64,000 bases of DNA, from contig CAMPDV010000140.1 of the NCBI GenBank assembly GCA_946699065.1, forward strand, positions 372,001-436,000, written 5' to 3'. The notes under the pieces were generated by a model. That model was not told the origin of the DNA. It saw only the letters and a list, made by a program, of their open reading frames with translations, and did no database searches. Below, piece after piece: positions 1 to 12,349 of this stretch (its first letter is position 1; each line of letters begins with the position of its first letter). Source of the stretch: Loxodes magnus. Its lineage: Eukaryota > Ciliophora > Karyorelictea > Loxodida > Loxodidae. The position numbers and the translations under genes were made by a program.

Positions 1-2040
1 ATGTTTCAGAAGAGATATTTCTGATGGGATAAAGATTAGTTTTAACATTAATTAATGTCTATGAATTGAAAGGCACATCACTAAAATAATTAACTAAATT
101 TAAAAAAGAAAAAATTTAATAATTTGGTACACATATTTTCTGTAAAACATAGCTTTACACTCGCTGATATTTAGGATTATAGAAAATAATTTCCTTTAAT
201 ATTATGCATAAACTATTCATAAATTTTAAGGAACTACCATTGAAAAGTTTGATTGATATTGGAAATACAGTACAGGCTAAAAGCTTTTAAAGAATTTACG
301 TTTAAAAGACTTTTAAACATAAAAATACGAAAAACTTTGATTAGAGAATTTAAATTAATTAAGAAATCAATATGTGAAATTAAAAAATAACTTTATAGAA
401 ATAATTCAATAATTAAAAATTTAAGAATATTAAAACTTCCAAAATAGTCATTTTTTCTATAATTATGGAATACATAGTCAAATGATCAATTAGTAAAATA
501 GGTAAGTTAATATGAAAAAATTACGTTAACAAAAAGCAGATGATTGCTTTTTAATCAAAAAAGAGTTAAAAAATGAACTAATAAATTAGAAGAATATTTA
601 AAAAAAGAAATAAAAGAAAAGAAGATCAAAAAGACTTTAACTAATTCCAATAAAAATTAAGATAAAGTTTCTTAAAAATAATCCTAAAATTTGAGTTTTG
701 AATCTGAAACCGTATAAGAATAATGTTTTTAAAATTACAAATATTTAAAAAGATAAAAATCTAAATAAAAAAGAATGTCAAGATGTTAATAAAAATTATG
801 AAAATCATTCAGAATAATATAATAAAATAAAGAAAAAAAATAAACTAACAATAATAATAGTAACTAGAAAGTCCAGAAAATTTATTTATAAGATTTGATA
901 ATCCAATAACTTGATGCTGATTAAATTCGATTATCGCAATTCTATACAAATTAGATAAATTTAAAGCTGATTTTTAGATTATTAAAATATAAATTAGTCA
1001 GAAATTTTTAAATGTAGAATGCTTTAAATTAGAAAATGTAAAAGAGTGATTCTTAGTTAAAATATGTGATAATTGCTAAGCATTCAAGAATAATAATAAG
1101 ATTAATAAGAAGCTTATATTTTTAAATAATTAAGTTTGTCTTTTGGAGAGACGATACACTTATTTTTTAAATATTAAAACACTTAATAAATGCTAGAAAT
1201 AATAATTAATATAATTAAGATTGAGAAAACTATAAAAAAAGAAATAAATAGTCCTATGATTGATTTGCATTACTTGTAATACTACTTAATAATGTAACTA
1301 AAGCTAAATCATTATAATTTCTTCTTATTTTTTACATATACCAACAATAGAGTATATTTGCGAAAAGAAATTAATGAAATAACTTTAAAAAATTTAATCG
1401 ATTTTGAATAATAAACTTAGGATTTGAAGAGTGATTAAAATTGAAAATGTGATAATTTAAAGCATAACTAATAAACTAATAAGGTCAAGCAACAAAATTA
1501 TTATAATTAGTATATATTATAATAGCTATTTATAGAACAAAATAAATAGAGTAAAATTAATCAAAAATTTAAAACCAAATTTATAATAGAATTAATTTCT
1601 TGATTTAACAAACTTAATATAACGAGATTAAAGTTAAGTATCGATTTAACAAAATATATACAAACCGAAAGCAACAGTTTATCATGAAGGTGAAACTTTA
1701 GAGCAGGACTATTCTTAGATTAACGGTTAAAATAATTTTTATTTTAAAATAAATGATCGACATAAAATTAAAAAGGTAAATTTCGAAGAAATGACATAAG
1801 TAGTAGTATTAATTTATGAAAAATCTCAATATATTTCATAAAATTGCATAAATTTTTTAAAAATTAACGTAAATAGTAAAATAATAACAAGAAATTTAAA
1901 AAGAAAATTATAATAAGCCATCAAATTAAATTCTGAAAAAAAGCTAAAAGAAATAAGCTTGTAATTATTCAGATTTACTTTGAGCAAACCAAAGATGAAA
2001 AAAATTAAACTTTGTAATTATTTTAAAAAATTTAATTTAC
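1..2040 (+). other. Purine-rich, coding-like tract, unresolved
   Basis: The plus strand is strongly purine-rich up to about 2040 and reads as Lys/Asn/Gln/Ile-rich protein in more than one frame. Under this code no frame is ever closed, so openness is no evidence. From the first base one frame starts with ATG. Another frame around 240-480 has a loose protein-kinase N-lobe look, but no glycine loop or catalytic motif is preserved. A real gene, perhaps with short introns or decayed, is likely somewhere here. I cannot fix frame, ends or function, and the window edge may cut it. Confidence 0.3.
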
Positions 2041-2554
2041 ATTTGAAAAAATATTATATTTCTAATTTAAGTACATTACAATTTTAATTTTCGAAAATAA
2101 CTATTTTATCATAAAATTAAGCTTAAGTAGAAATTTTTTATATATAAATAAAATTTATATTTACTAGCAAAAGTTTTTAAGCTTTTATTAAAAAACATTA
2201 TTTGTCTCAAATGCTTAAAATTTTGTTTAAATTAAAAAAATCCTATTAAAAGCTTTTTTTTAATTAAATTCTTCTTTATAAACTTAAAATTAAAGGGTAG
2301 TAATCAATATACTTGATTTAATTTTAAAACCCTTAGTTATATAGCAAATCAAGTGTATATTATACATGAAGTGATAACTTTGATAAATAAAATAAATTTT
2401 ACACGAAAAAGTTTTCATATTTATTTCACAAAATTAAGAATTATAAATTAAATAGATAATTTTTTTTTAAAGATATTCATCTGATTGTAACTACAAACTT
2501 TATTCATACAAATTAAAATTTTTGCTTATTTTATATTGAATTACTTATTGAATT
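2041..2554. other. AT-rich intergenic DNA
   Basis: Low-complexity A/T-rich sequence between two coding-like blocks of opposite strand. I see no repeat, RNA or motif in it. Confidence 0.5.
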
Positions 2555-4465
2555 TCAAAATCGTCTTTTAATTTTGTTGATTTTTCTGATTTAAAAAATT
2601 AACTTGGAAAAAATTAATTTTTTGGCTTTACTTTTTTTAGTATTGTAAAATGTTTTTTTAGATTTATTCCAGTTTGTTGTTTATGTTCTTTTTTTTATAT
2701 CAAATTTTCTACAATCTATAAATTTAATTGAATAAAGAGATCTGGGTCTTAAGAATAATCTTTAAAATTTTTTTCTTATTTAATTATTTAATCTTAATTT
2801 AATTGAAAGTTTTAAAATAATAGAAGCTTAACAAGAAAAGAATTAAAATATTTCTACTAAAAGTGAAGAAGAAAAATAGTTTATCTTAGTACCTAGTATG
2901 ATAACAAAGTTCCACAGCAGCTCAAAATTTTTTATCTTCTTCATCAAAATCTTATTCTATTAATCTAATAAATCTGATGCTTATAAAAATTATTCCTAAC
3001 TTGTTTTTTTCTATGAATTTCGTAAATTTTGTTTTAGTTTTTCATCTTTTTTTATTCTGTTAATATTTTTGATTATTTTCAAATTAGTTAAAATTTTATA
3101 ATATTTTTTCTTCTATCTTATCTTTTTAATTTAAATTTCCTGTATCTATCTAAATAGTTGCCTTTTCAGAATTATTAATAATTTCCAATCTGCTTTACGT
3201 TTCTTTTGGTAGTCGGTTATGTTGTCTTTAAAACATTTTATTTTTTCATTTTAAAATTTCTGCAAATATATGATGACCCATATGAGGTCTTTCTTAGATT
3301 CAAGTGCTTAAAAAGTTTACCTTAAATTTCATATGTTCTTTCTTTGCTAACATGCAATTAGCATCAAACTTAAAGTTCTAAAGGTTTTACATTAATCAAA
3401 CTTATCTTTTAATTAATAAATGTTTTATATAATTTTTTAATTCTCTTTCTATATATTTATGATCAAACAAATCTTTAAAATATTAAAGCATGTAACTCAC
3501 AGTTCTATTTTTAATTTTTAATTTGCTTTTAGAAAATTTCTATTACTCTATTATTGTTTTTTTAACTTAGTAAAAAATAGTGACCCTGCTTTTAGTTAAA
3601 TCTAAATTTGAAATCTCTTTATAAGCTTTATTTTAAAAAATTTATTTCACAAATTCATTAAAGATCTAAAATTATTGCTATTTCCACAGCTTGCTTTCTA
3701 AAAAGTTACACATGAATAATTTTTGATGTTGTTAGATATCTAAAAACTCTGTCAGCTATTCCAATAAACTTTTCGTTAGTCCATACATTATTGAGTAAAA
3801 TGCATTTTGAAATGACTTTATTTATTTAAGAAGGATCTATCTAACATATGAAACTTTTTTCATTCCAAACATCAGTATTTAGTAAGTAATTATAAAAATC
3901 TCAATTTTTGCGATTTCTTATATTTTTATTTCGTATTTTTTATTCAATTCACTCTTTATTTCCTTTAACTTTTAACCTTTTTAAATTCATTTAAATTTAA
4001 CGTAAATTAAAGTTAGGTTTTTCTAAAAAACCATTTTAAATCTACCTTTCAACAAACTCATTTTGCAATTTTACTTCCGTTGCGATATTCTTGAAGGTTT
4101 TATATAACTTTAAGACCTACCTTTAACTTTTTATTAAATTTTGTCGATTTTCTTTATTAAAAGAGATATTTTTTAGTTTGAAGTGCTTTATCCTTAAAAA
4201 TTATATAACTTAATATCCATTAATTCATTAATATTTACCAATATCTTAAATTCGCTAAAGCAATTTTTGCTATAATTGTAGTATTTCTTTATATCAAATA
4301 TATCATTTTTTATAACGTATAAAGCCTACTATTTTAGCACTTTTTATTTACTATTAAGATTATCCTATACTAAAGTGGTTATAATTAATAATCGAAATTT
4401 GATTCTACTATGATTTCTATGATTCTTGGAATTTCTTTACTTATTTAAGCTCTTTTTATCAGCAT
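2555..4465 (-). CDS. Protein of unknown function, about 620 aa
   Basis: Read on the minus strand from an ATG at 4465, the protein begins M-L-I-K-R-A-Q-I-S-K-E-I-P-R-I-I-E and has normal mixed composition with TAA/TAG as Gln. A 23-nt GT..AG intron at 4329-4351 restores the frame into N-D-I-F-D-I-K-K-Y-Y. At least one more frame change, near 4130-4190, suggests another short intron that I could not place. A long stretch around 3650-4080, containing D-V-W-N-E-K-S-F-I-C, is clearly protein-like, as is the C-terminal third. The first in-frame TGA that looks like a stop is at 2555-2557. The N-terminal helices faintly resemble armadillo repeats of importin-alpha type, but this is weak. No catalytic or binding motif is visible. 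The existence of the gene is fairly sure; product and exact ends are not. Confidence 0.5.
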
Positions 4466-5690
4466 AAAAATTTCTTAATTATAATTAAAATAAATATTTA
4501 TTAAATGCTAAATATTATAAATAATTGTAACTAGCCATTTTAACCTAATAATTGATTTGCATGCTTTTATAAAGAAATAATTAAAATTAAGCTATTAATA
4601 ATTCTTAAAATTGGATCGAATAAATATATTTAAATTAAAGTCTATTGAAACAATAATCAAATCAAGTTATTTTAATCTACTTTACTTATTAAAATTTTAG
4701 CTTTATCAGAGTAAAATATTAGCTTACTCATAATAATAAATTTGTAAAAGTGATAACAAACTTAAAACCTTAAATTCAAGTTATCACAAAAAGGAATAAA
4801 TTTATAAATAAAATTTATTGATATAATAAGTTTAGTTATAAATAGGCAAAATAGTAACTTTAAAAGAAGAGAAATGTAAATCTTAAAATAATCACTATTA
4901 TTTATTTCCAATAGTATTATAAAAATGCTTTTTATGGAAACAAATGGATATTTTGAAGCTGTAAAAAATAATGTGATTATTTGATCAAATATTTTTAAAT
5001 GAATATAGATCAGTCTTTTATTATAAATAAAATCTATTTTTACGAAAAAATTTTGAAATATTAAGTTTTTTTACTCTTTCCTAATTAGTATAGATAAGGT
5101 GCTATTTCTTTAAATTTTTTAGTTTATTCTTTATTAAGTTTAAAGAAATATGAATTATTAGATAAATTTAGCTTATTAAGCTAAACGTAAATATTTTCTC
5201 AAATTAGATATAATTTAAATAATCACATTTAATAAATATGCAAAATCAAATTTTAGTGTATATTTGTAAAAGATATTAAATAAAAAATCCAAATTTAAGT
5301 AAAATTGCTTTGGTAAGAATATATCTTAATTTAGATCAAAATATAACTAATGGAAGAATTAAAAGTTAATTATATAATTTGCATAAATAAGCAACTAATT
5401 TAAGAAGCAAAGAATCAGATACTTCTATCTTTCTAAATTTGATGTTTGTCTTAGCAAAAAAGCAGAAAAACTACTAGTATAATATTAAAGATTGATTTCT
5501 CTTTTATTGATTTTTAATAATTTTAATTTTGCAATAAAAAATATTTAAAAAATTGCATGCTAAATCTTAAATGACATAATATTTTTTCCATTTTGTTATA
5601 AACATTTCTAATAAATGTTACTATTATGAAAGAAATTTAGTAATTTATATTATATAACATTTTTAAACTTTTTATTCTCTTTTTTAAAGT
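4466..5690. other. AT-rich intergenic DNA
   Basis: About 1.2 kb of very A/T-rich sequence with no consistent strand bias. I see no coding signature, repeat or structured RNA. Confidence 0.4.
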
Positions 5691-6290
5691 TGTTAAAACT
5701 TTTAAAAAAAACAAAATTGAAAAAAGATAAGTTTACTTATAAGATCTAAATTGATTCATTTTTAGAAAGAATCGAAATAAAAGAACTATCTTCGTTAAAA
5801 TAAACTTGCTAAAACGTAAAAACCTTATAAGCAAAAATCAGAAGGATAATTACGAAGTGTATTAAAATACTGTAAACATTTTTAAGATTAAAAAGTAATT
5901 AGTTATAAGATTGAATGGCTATGATTAAAGCGGGGGTCAAAGAAAAACAAAGATTTATGTAATTATAACAAACTTGAGAAATTTAAATTTCTAGAAGGAC
6001 TTAATCACCTAAATATTTTCTTCGAAATTATTTTAACTAAAATAATGAAACTAAAAATGGATGTAGATAAATAAAATCTTAATTAATAAATTAGTAATTT
6101 TATAAATTAGTTATAAATAAAATTAGATAAATTATATTATTTATAAAAATTAAGCAAATAAAAGCTTATAATCAATTAATAAGGCCTATAATTATATTGG
6201 TAATTATTATAAATAAATAAAATTAAAGTATTTAATGTGAAAGAAAATTTGAATAAGAATCATTAAATTTTTTATATGGTTAATTATAAT
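5690..6290 (+). pseudogene. Possible protein-kinase N-lobe remnant
   Basis: The strand becomes purine-rich here. One frame around 5925-6080 reads K-L-E-K-F-K-F-L-E-G-L-N-H-L-N-I, which resembles the alphaC helix to beta4 junction of protein kinases (E..L..L.HPNI). No glycine loop, HRD or DFG motif follows before the sequence turns A/T-rich at about 6100. It is either a fragment or a diverged exon. It lies just before an oppositely oriented retrotransposon ORF1 relic, so a broken gene is plausible. Confidence 0.25.
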
Positions 6291-6324
6291 AATAATATTA
6301 ATTTTGAGTTTTCCCTTTTAGGGA

Positions 6325-7245
6325 TTTCCAACCCCGTCAGGAGGACAGTAGTTCATGCTCAATACTGTTAAATATAAATGTTTGGGACGTCCAATTTTAG
6401 CGAGATTGTGAACTAGGGTTTCTCCAGGTTTTCCTTCCTTTTACTTGATATGGTTCCATCTTGATCTTGTATATTGAACCATTCTGGTTGCAATACATTC
6501 TTTTAATTCTTGCTTCTTCTTTTTTCTTCTTTTGTTGTTCTTTTATCCAATAGTTTCTTTATTTCTATTAGAATTTCTAACACTTTCGATAAAAATGTCA
6601 TACGCTTCCACAGCAAAAACATTTTTTTTTATTTTGAATTATTTTCCTTGATTTTTTTGCTCTTTCTAGGCTTTGATTTCCATTTTTATAGCTCCAATTT
6701 CGCTTTACTCTTTCTTAAAAGTTTACAATTTCTCTTCTACTTTTCCGAGTCTGTTATCCAGTTCAGTCTGTTTCTAAAGCTAATTTTAAGATTCGTTAGT
6801 CTGACTTTGTGAGATATTCCAAAAGGCGTTAAGATCTCTTTCCTAGGACATAAGTCTTGATTCAATTCCTTCAGCTAGGTCTAGCTTTGTCATCAGCATA
6901 TCATTGTCCTTCTTCAATCTCTTGACCTCTTCCTGGAGATTCAGTACCACTTTGATGAGTTACTCCATGCTCATCTGGCCAGAAGGATTGAACTCTGATA
7001 CCTCCTGGTGGAGAGCAGACTTCATCTGTTTCATCAGTTTCTCGCTTGAACTTGGGGTTTCCGTGTGTATATTCTTCAAGGTTGGCTTTCGTTCGTTTTG
7101 TTAGATTCCAGGTTGTTAGTTCAGTGTTGGTTAAGGTTGTGATAGAGAAGATTGTTAAGATTATTAAGACTTAGTTTCTTGCTTCCTCCCTTTTCTTTTT
7201 GGCTTAGGAAGAGGTGGTATAGAAGCCTGACTTTAAACCTTCAAC
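6325..7245 (-). mobile_element. LINE ORF1 relic with CCHC zinc knuckle
   Basis: The minus-strand translation gives a Gln/Pro-rich N-terminus, then F-N-P-S-G-Q-M-S-M-E-Q-L-I-K-V-V-L-N-L-Q, a long coiled coil (about 7000-6680), and a C-x2-C-x4-H-x4-C zinc knuckle at about 6574-6622 followed by a basic tail. Coiled coil plus CCHC is the usual ORF1 (gag-like) layout of non-LTR retrotransposons, which binds element RNA. The coiled coil and the knuckle are in different frames. The break coincides with a run of nine T (6622-6630; A9 on the coding strand): a disabling indel, a sequencing error or, less likely, programmed slippage. Two short standard-code ORFs on the plus strand here are antisense shadows. 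No ORF2 follows downstream, so this is a fragment or 3'-truncated copy. The region is GC-richer than its surroundings. Confidence 0.75.
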
Positions 7246-7249
7246 CATT

Positions 7250-8165
7250 TTTTTATTTTTAAGATTTACCTTATTAAATATACATGTACTTAATTAAAAG
7301 CCTTCATCAATTATTATTGATGCATTTAAGGCCCACAGCTTGTATTAATGGATATTTATATTCAATTTTATTTTTGTTTTAGCTTCTTATTTTCTTTCCA
7401 ATTTTTCACTTAAAAGAATTGCAGCATTATAACTATAATTTCTAAATTTGAACGACAAAATTATGTTTTTATAGTACCGCATCATAAGTACTAGTTTAAT
7501 GTAAACATAAGTTACTAACCTAGTCAGAAATCTTAACAAGTAGCTTCAAAAATGACTCTAAACTAGTTTAATTTGTATCGAAGTAAGTTAATAAATGGGA
7601 AAAATTTTTAAAAGAAAGAGCATTTGTTTGATTATGGTTTACAAATTTAAGATTTATGGCATCTATTTAAAATACTATAATTTACAGACTATAAACGCTT
7701 TAAGTTATCTTGAAGCAATACAGACTTGCTTTACTATATAAACTTAGTCTTTATTATAAAATAAGCATTTAAATAAAATTATTTTGCTTCTTTAGCCTTC
7801 TAAGTATAACAACTTATCTATCTTACTTTTGTAAAAACCTTAGCTTTTAAAATGTCACTTAGTATAAATACGATAGCAAGTCTATTTTCATTAAAGTTTA
7901 TAAATAAACTGTGAACTATTTTGTAAGATAAGTTTGATTCTAGAGCATTTAAGAAATATTTATCAGCAAACAGACTTTGAATTATTTAGCTTTTTATATA
8001 GCTTTTATATATTTTCTCATCTAGCAATGAAACGCAAACTAGATTGAGAAAAGAATAATTTTTCTATTTAGTTTGATTTAAAATTAGTTTGCTTTATCTA
8101 TGAAAAAAGTTACTTAAAATATTCATTTTATAATCTCAAGCTTTATTTAACAGTTACTAGATAAA
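7250..8165. other. AT-rich, unresolved; weakly minus-coding
   Basis: Sequence downstream of the SPRY gene stop. It has some protein-like minus-strand stretches but no motif and no consistent frame. It may be 3' untranslated sequence or an unrecognised gene. Confidence 0.25.
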
Positions 8166-8905
8166 TCACTGATCCTTTTAAATTTTCTTAGCATTTGGTT
8201 TTATCCTCTGCTTTACTATTTTTATACTTGTATTTGCATGGTAAAAACTTACGGCTACATAGAAATCTCCTTTTGTGAATTATTTTGTTCTGTAAAAGCT
8301 ACTTCACAATCTTATCCATCTACTTTATAAGACATCTCTCCTTTAAAAGTATCAACTGTCATCTTAGCACTATAAGTTTTATCACTTGATATAGTATATT
8401 TTTTATAACCATATCCAGATCCTCCTCCTTCAGATTAGTGTCTAAGTTGTTATTCTCTTAAGAATAAACTTCATTCGTTCTTAGTGTCTGAGAAACAAGT
8501 TTAAAAACCAAAGCTAATATTATTTTTAACTCCGATTTTACAATCGCTAGCGAAAGGCAAGAAAACAGTGAAACCAAATTAATAAAGCATATTCTTTTTA
8601 AGAGGCTTATCTAAGCAGTTAGTATCAAAACTGAAGCTTTAAGTTTTGGTTAGTGCTAAAAAGTCACTTTAAATAAAAGCATGTTTAGAGCATTTCAAGT
8701 AGCATTATTTTAATTAAGGAATATAGCTTAGATTAGGAAGTATCTCATATTTCGCTAATATCAAAGGAATACTAGCAAAACAACTTATCTAGCTATTATT
8801 TTATCTAAGTCTCTTTAAGGATTTTCTTAAGGGAAGTATCTTGCAAAATTAAGACTATTTAAGTTCCAGTAGAAGTACCTTAGGAGAATTAAGTTTCCCT
8901 TACAT
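8166..8905 (-). CDS. Small SPRY (B30.2-like) domain protein
   Basis: Reading from an ATG at 8905 gives about 240 aa. The N-terminal part contains I-S-C-F-A-S-I-P-L-I-L-A-K-Y-E-I-L-P-N-L, a motif also found in the WD40 gene at 29540-30603 and in a fragment at 16360-16600. The C-terminal part has SPRY features: S-F-G-F, G-G-G-S-G-Y-G-Y, F-K-G-E-M-S-Y-K-V-D-G (the usual 'G.l.f.vdG' strand), and F-Y-V-A-V-S-F-Y-H at the end. SPRY domains are protein-binding modules, often substrate receptors of ubiquitin ligases. The last strands are in a shifted frame. A deletion of 2 mod 3 nt is needed, which fits a short intron near 8280-8310 and makes the coding length divisible by three. The stop is TGA at 8166-8168. 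Domain call good; start and intron uncertain. Confidence 0.6.
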
Positions 8906-9059
8906 TTATTTATAGATTTAGATTACATTCCTATGAGACTGATTTAAAGCAACTAAATTATTTAACTAAGCTTTTATTCTATAATTATTCAATATGATAA
9001 TTAAAAAATGGAGTAGAACATCTATCTTTCAAAAACTTAAAAAAGAAAAGTAAGAAAGC

Positions 9060-9850
9060 AAACGACTAATGAGGAAATAAATAAACAAAGTCAGAATCGA
9101 GAATCGAGAGTCTAAGTTTATCTTAAGAGAGAGAAAGTAATGGTCGGTCTTATTGAATAAGTTAATCCTGAAAATCAAAATAACAAATTACTCTAAAATA
9201 AATTGAAAGAATGAAAGTATAAATTGCAAATATGAAGAAATCTTCTTTAATCAAGGAGAAAAAATCCGGGAGCTAATGGACTGCTTAGAAGATTAAAATA
9301 ACGAAATGTTAATTCTTAAAAGTTAACTGATAAAAATAGTTTAGTAACAGAAATTAACTTTACGAAATATCTTAATCCAACTTCAAATAATCACGAAGAT
9401 TGATTATAGAAGAAGATCTACATAAAAGAAGCATTAAGAAAAATAAAGTTAGGAATAAATTGATTCAAACCTAAGCAAAAGAATTGAGATGTTAAAAAGA
9501 AAAATTTATCCGAAGAAAAAAGTTGAGAAAAAATATAAAAATGGTTGGTACTATTAATCTAGTCATCACCTACTAAGACATTGAAAAGAGAGAAGGCTAC
9601 CCAAGCACAATGAAGAGCAAAGAATCTGAAGAAACCTAAATAAACTTTGAATTGCTGAACGAGGCGTTTATAAACAAAAATTACTCATAAGAAACTTAGA
9701 GATTCCATTATGGTAACCACACTCTTATATAAAAGGATGTGGAATACAACCAATAAAAAAAATTTGTCCGCTGATACCTGGTTGAAAACCCAAGGTACGC
9801 AAATCTTTATTTTACATTTGTTAAATAATAATTATTATTATTATTCAATA
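9060..9850 (+). mobile_element. LINE ORF1-like coiled-coil relic
   Basis: One plus frame gives E-K-I-R-E-L-M-D-C-L-E-D-Q-N-N-E-M-L-I-L, a Lys/Gln/Glu-rich coiled coil ending in K-R-I-E-M-L-K-R-K-I, then a basic His/Trp-rich stretch. In another frame from about 9610 comes K-S-K-E-S-E-E-T-Q-I-N-F-E-L-L-N and later V-R-W-Y-L-V-E-N-P-R-Y. The order (coiled coil, basic/His-rich segment) resembles the ORF1 copies elsewhere in the window, but no complete CCHC knuckle is left. Frame changes suggest decay. A host coiled-coil gene remains possible. Confidence 0.4.
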
Positions 9851-11030
9851 TAATCTTTAAATAAATATCCTTAAAATTATTTATCTTAAACTATCTATAC
9901 TAATTCTAATTTTTGACACTTCTTAAGCGAAAGTTATAACCTGCATAAGAACAAAAAAATAAATCCTAAATAAAAATAAGCAAAGCAGCAGGTTTTTACA
10001 TATTCTAATTACAGGAAAGAAACTTCAAATGTCAGGAAAAACTATACTTACCCGAGTAGTTGGGAGTTCTTTTGTTTCCATCTTAGTTTGGTTTTAAATT
10101 GTCTTTGAAAATCCGAAAGCAACTAGGAGAGTTCTTAGCTTGATTCGATATCTTTAAACGAAATATATTTAGGATCTTTTTAAATAACTTAAATAATACA
10201 TGTTCCTTTTTAATTTCTTTATTAAATTTAGACCAAAAAGTTTAGCTTGCTAAATAATTTAAGATTTTGGACTTCCAAAAAACAGTAAATACAAACTGCA
10301 TTATCCTCATGAGAAATAATGCTTGGAGATTTATTTTTTCTCCTAATCTTCAGCAAACGTCAAAACAACATCAACTCTGCAATCAAACCTAGACAATGCT
10401 TAAGATTATAGCTCCAATCATCTTAATTGAAATCTCACTTCCCTGAACAATTAAATAGGGCCATCACTTCGCTAAACATTCCAAAAGTTTCAATTATCAT
10501 AGAATAACTTGGTTTTAAATTCCTTGTACCATCTTCATTGATAACATATTTATTATATTTTCTTTTCTTTTAAGAAAATATTTAAATTAAAAAAATTGAG
10601 AATAAAAGAAATTTAACTATCCTTTTAATAATTATAATACATACATAATTCAATTTTAATTACCTTTATTAATTTTTATTTTTGTAAACAAAACTATATG
10701 AGATAAAAAGAACTCTCTTCCGAAAATTTTTTTCTTTGACTATCAAATTTTTCGGTGAAATAATATAAAGCTATTAAAGCAAAGCATAAATATTTATTGA
10801 TAAAGCAATTAACCAAAAAAAGCAACAGAGTTACTATAATTGTCATTTGACATCAATTAAAAGAATAATATAGAAAATTGATTTTTCCATTTTATTGTTC
10901 TTCAGTAAAATAATTTCTTTATTTTTGGATAATTTTAATGGTGTTCATATTATTTGATTTAATTAATTGTATATGATAACTTATTCAATTATATGAATCG
11001 TTTTAAAATTAAATTTTATTATTATTATAA
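9851..11030. other. AT-rich DNA with no recognised gene
   Basis: Mostly A/T-rich. A slightly GC-richer patch at about 10320-10500 has no open relationship to anything I recognise. Confidence 0.35.
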
Positions 11031-11039
11031 ACTAAAATA

Positions 11040-11690
11040 AGTTTAGCTCTTTATGAATTTTCAATCAGTTTCAATTGTCCATTTTTTATTGTGGTTAGAT
11101 TCTTCTAAATTTTTTTACGCAATGGTTACCACTCATCTTTCATCTAACTATACCATTTTCTGTTTCCAATTATTTTATCTTTATTTTATCTATTCAAAGT
11201 CTTAAAAGTTCTCTTCAATTTTAAATTTTTTTAAGCTAAAGCATCATTTTATCCTTTCTTAAGCAGATTATAGAATCAAAACTTCGTTATCTTCTACTTC
11301 TTTTTTTAAAAAATAAAACTTTCGTATTCTTCCAATCTTTTATCTAATTTAGTCCTTTAATTTACTATTTCATTTTTTAATTAATTGGTCACGATATCAA
11401 TCTCAATTAATTTAATTATAATTCAGAATTCTTCAACTAAGTTGGATTAGGATTAGCGATACATAGTCTTAAATAATGACTTTAATTAACCAAGTTGTAT
11501 ATGTATTTATCTCTTTTCTAAATTAAGTTGTTTAATATGTGTTATGAGTTCTTTTATCCTCTCCAAAAGATTGTAGATTAACTCATACCGATTGCAGGAA
11601 ACTTTCCTTACATATCGTATTACTCAGATAAATATTCATTTTCCTATTTTCCTTTTTATTATTGAACTACTATCTTATTTTCCTTTATTC
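11040..11690 (-). mobile_element. LINE ORF1 coiled-coil relic
   Basis: The minus-strand translation contains Y-E-L-I-Y-N-L-L-E-R-I-K-E-L-I-T, then L-V-E-E-F-W-I-I-I-K-L-I-E and R-T-K-L-D-K-R-L-E-E-Y-E. These align by eye with the ORF1 at 6325-7245 (E-Q-L-I-K-V-V-L-N-L-Q; L-N-A-F-W-N-I; E-L-D-N-R-L-G-K-V-E-E-K). It is an older or different member of the same family. No zinc knuckle is seen downstream, although a basic C-terminal region is. ORF1 assignment rests on this alignment. Confidence 0.5.
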
Positions 11691-11937
11691 GTTTGTTTTA
11701 ATACAATTATGAGAATTTAGATTAATTTATTATTTTAGTTCTTTTCTTTCTAATCAGCTAGACAGTAAATTAGCAAAAAGTTTGCAAGCAAAAAGCGACT
11801 AATAAAACCTAAGGCATATAGCAATTAATGAATATTAGAAAAAGAATAAGCTAGAATAAAATTAAGAAACTAAGGTAATTTTTAATCCAATGAAAATGCA
11901 GGAAGAGTAAGAAAATAAATTATTAAAATAGCTTTTA

Positions 11938-12145
11938 TTATATGAAAGATACTAGATATTAAGGTCTCTTAAGGAACATTCCGTTCACAGTTCTAGAAAG
12001 ATAAGACTCATAAGGAAATGCTAGCACTGTGGAATACTTCATCAAAGAATTTTTTTAAGTTTATAAATCTTTATTAAAGAGCTGTGCGCTCTTGAGGTGC
12101 TTCACATTCTATAGCTTCAATTATTATTTATTTATATGGCTCTAG
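11938..12145 (+). mobile_element. SINE-like repeat, family B (5'-truncated copy)
   Basis: Shares body sequence (for example 'aaggtctctta' and the 'cactgtggaatacttc' region) with the reverse-oriented copy at 39140-39470, and ends in the common 3' stem-loop at 12078-12110 followed by a TTTA-rich tail. The 5' part present in the other copy is missing, the truncation expected from target-primed reverse transcription. I see no protein coding. Confidence 0.6.
12078..12110 (+). repeat. Common 3' stem-loop of the SINE-like families
   Basis: Outer stem agagc..., inner arms gcgct/ggtgc around a 5-nt loop. Here the inner stem uses G-U pairs. It ends the family B copy. Confidence 0.55.
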
Positions 12146-12349
12146 ATAATATCTCAATTTTCATAAGAATGCCAGATTTTTACAAAGGAAGTAAATTTAA
12201 AGTAGAATACTTAAAATAAAATTTAATTTGACATACTAATATACTTATTATTTGATATTTATCCATAAGAACTATTTTTAATTTATAGTTTAAAAATAAT
12301 CTAAGAAGTTAATTTATTTATATCTTAGTTATCTAACTTAGTTCTTTTA

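Noticed and set aside
6510-7104. Two standard-code ORFs on the plus strand, one hydrophobic
   Set aside because: They are antisense to a LINE ORF1 with coiled coil and CCHC knuckle on the minus strand.
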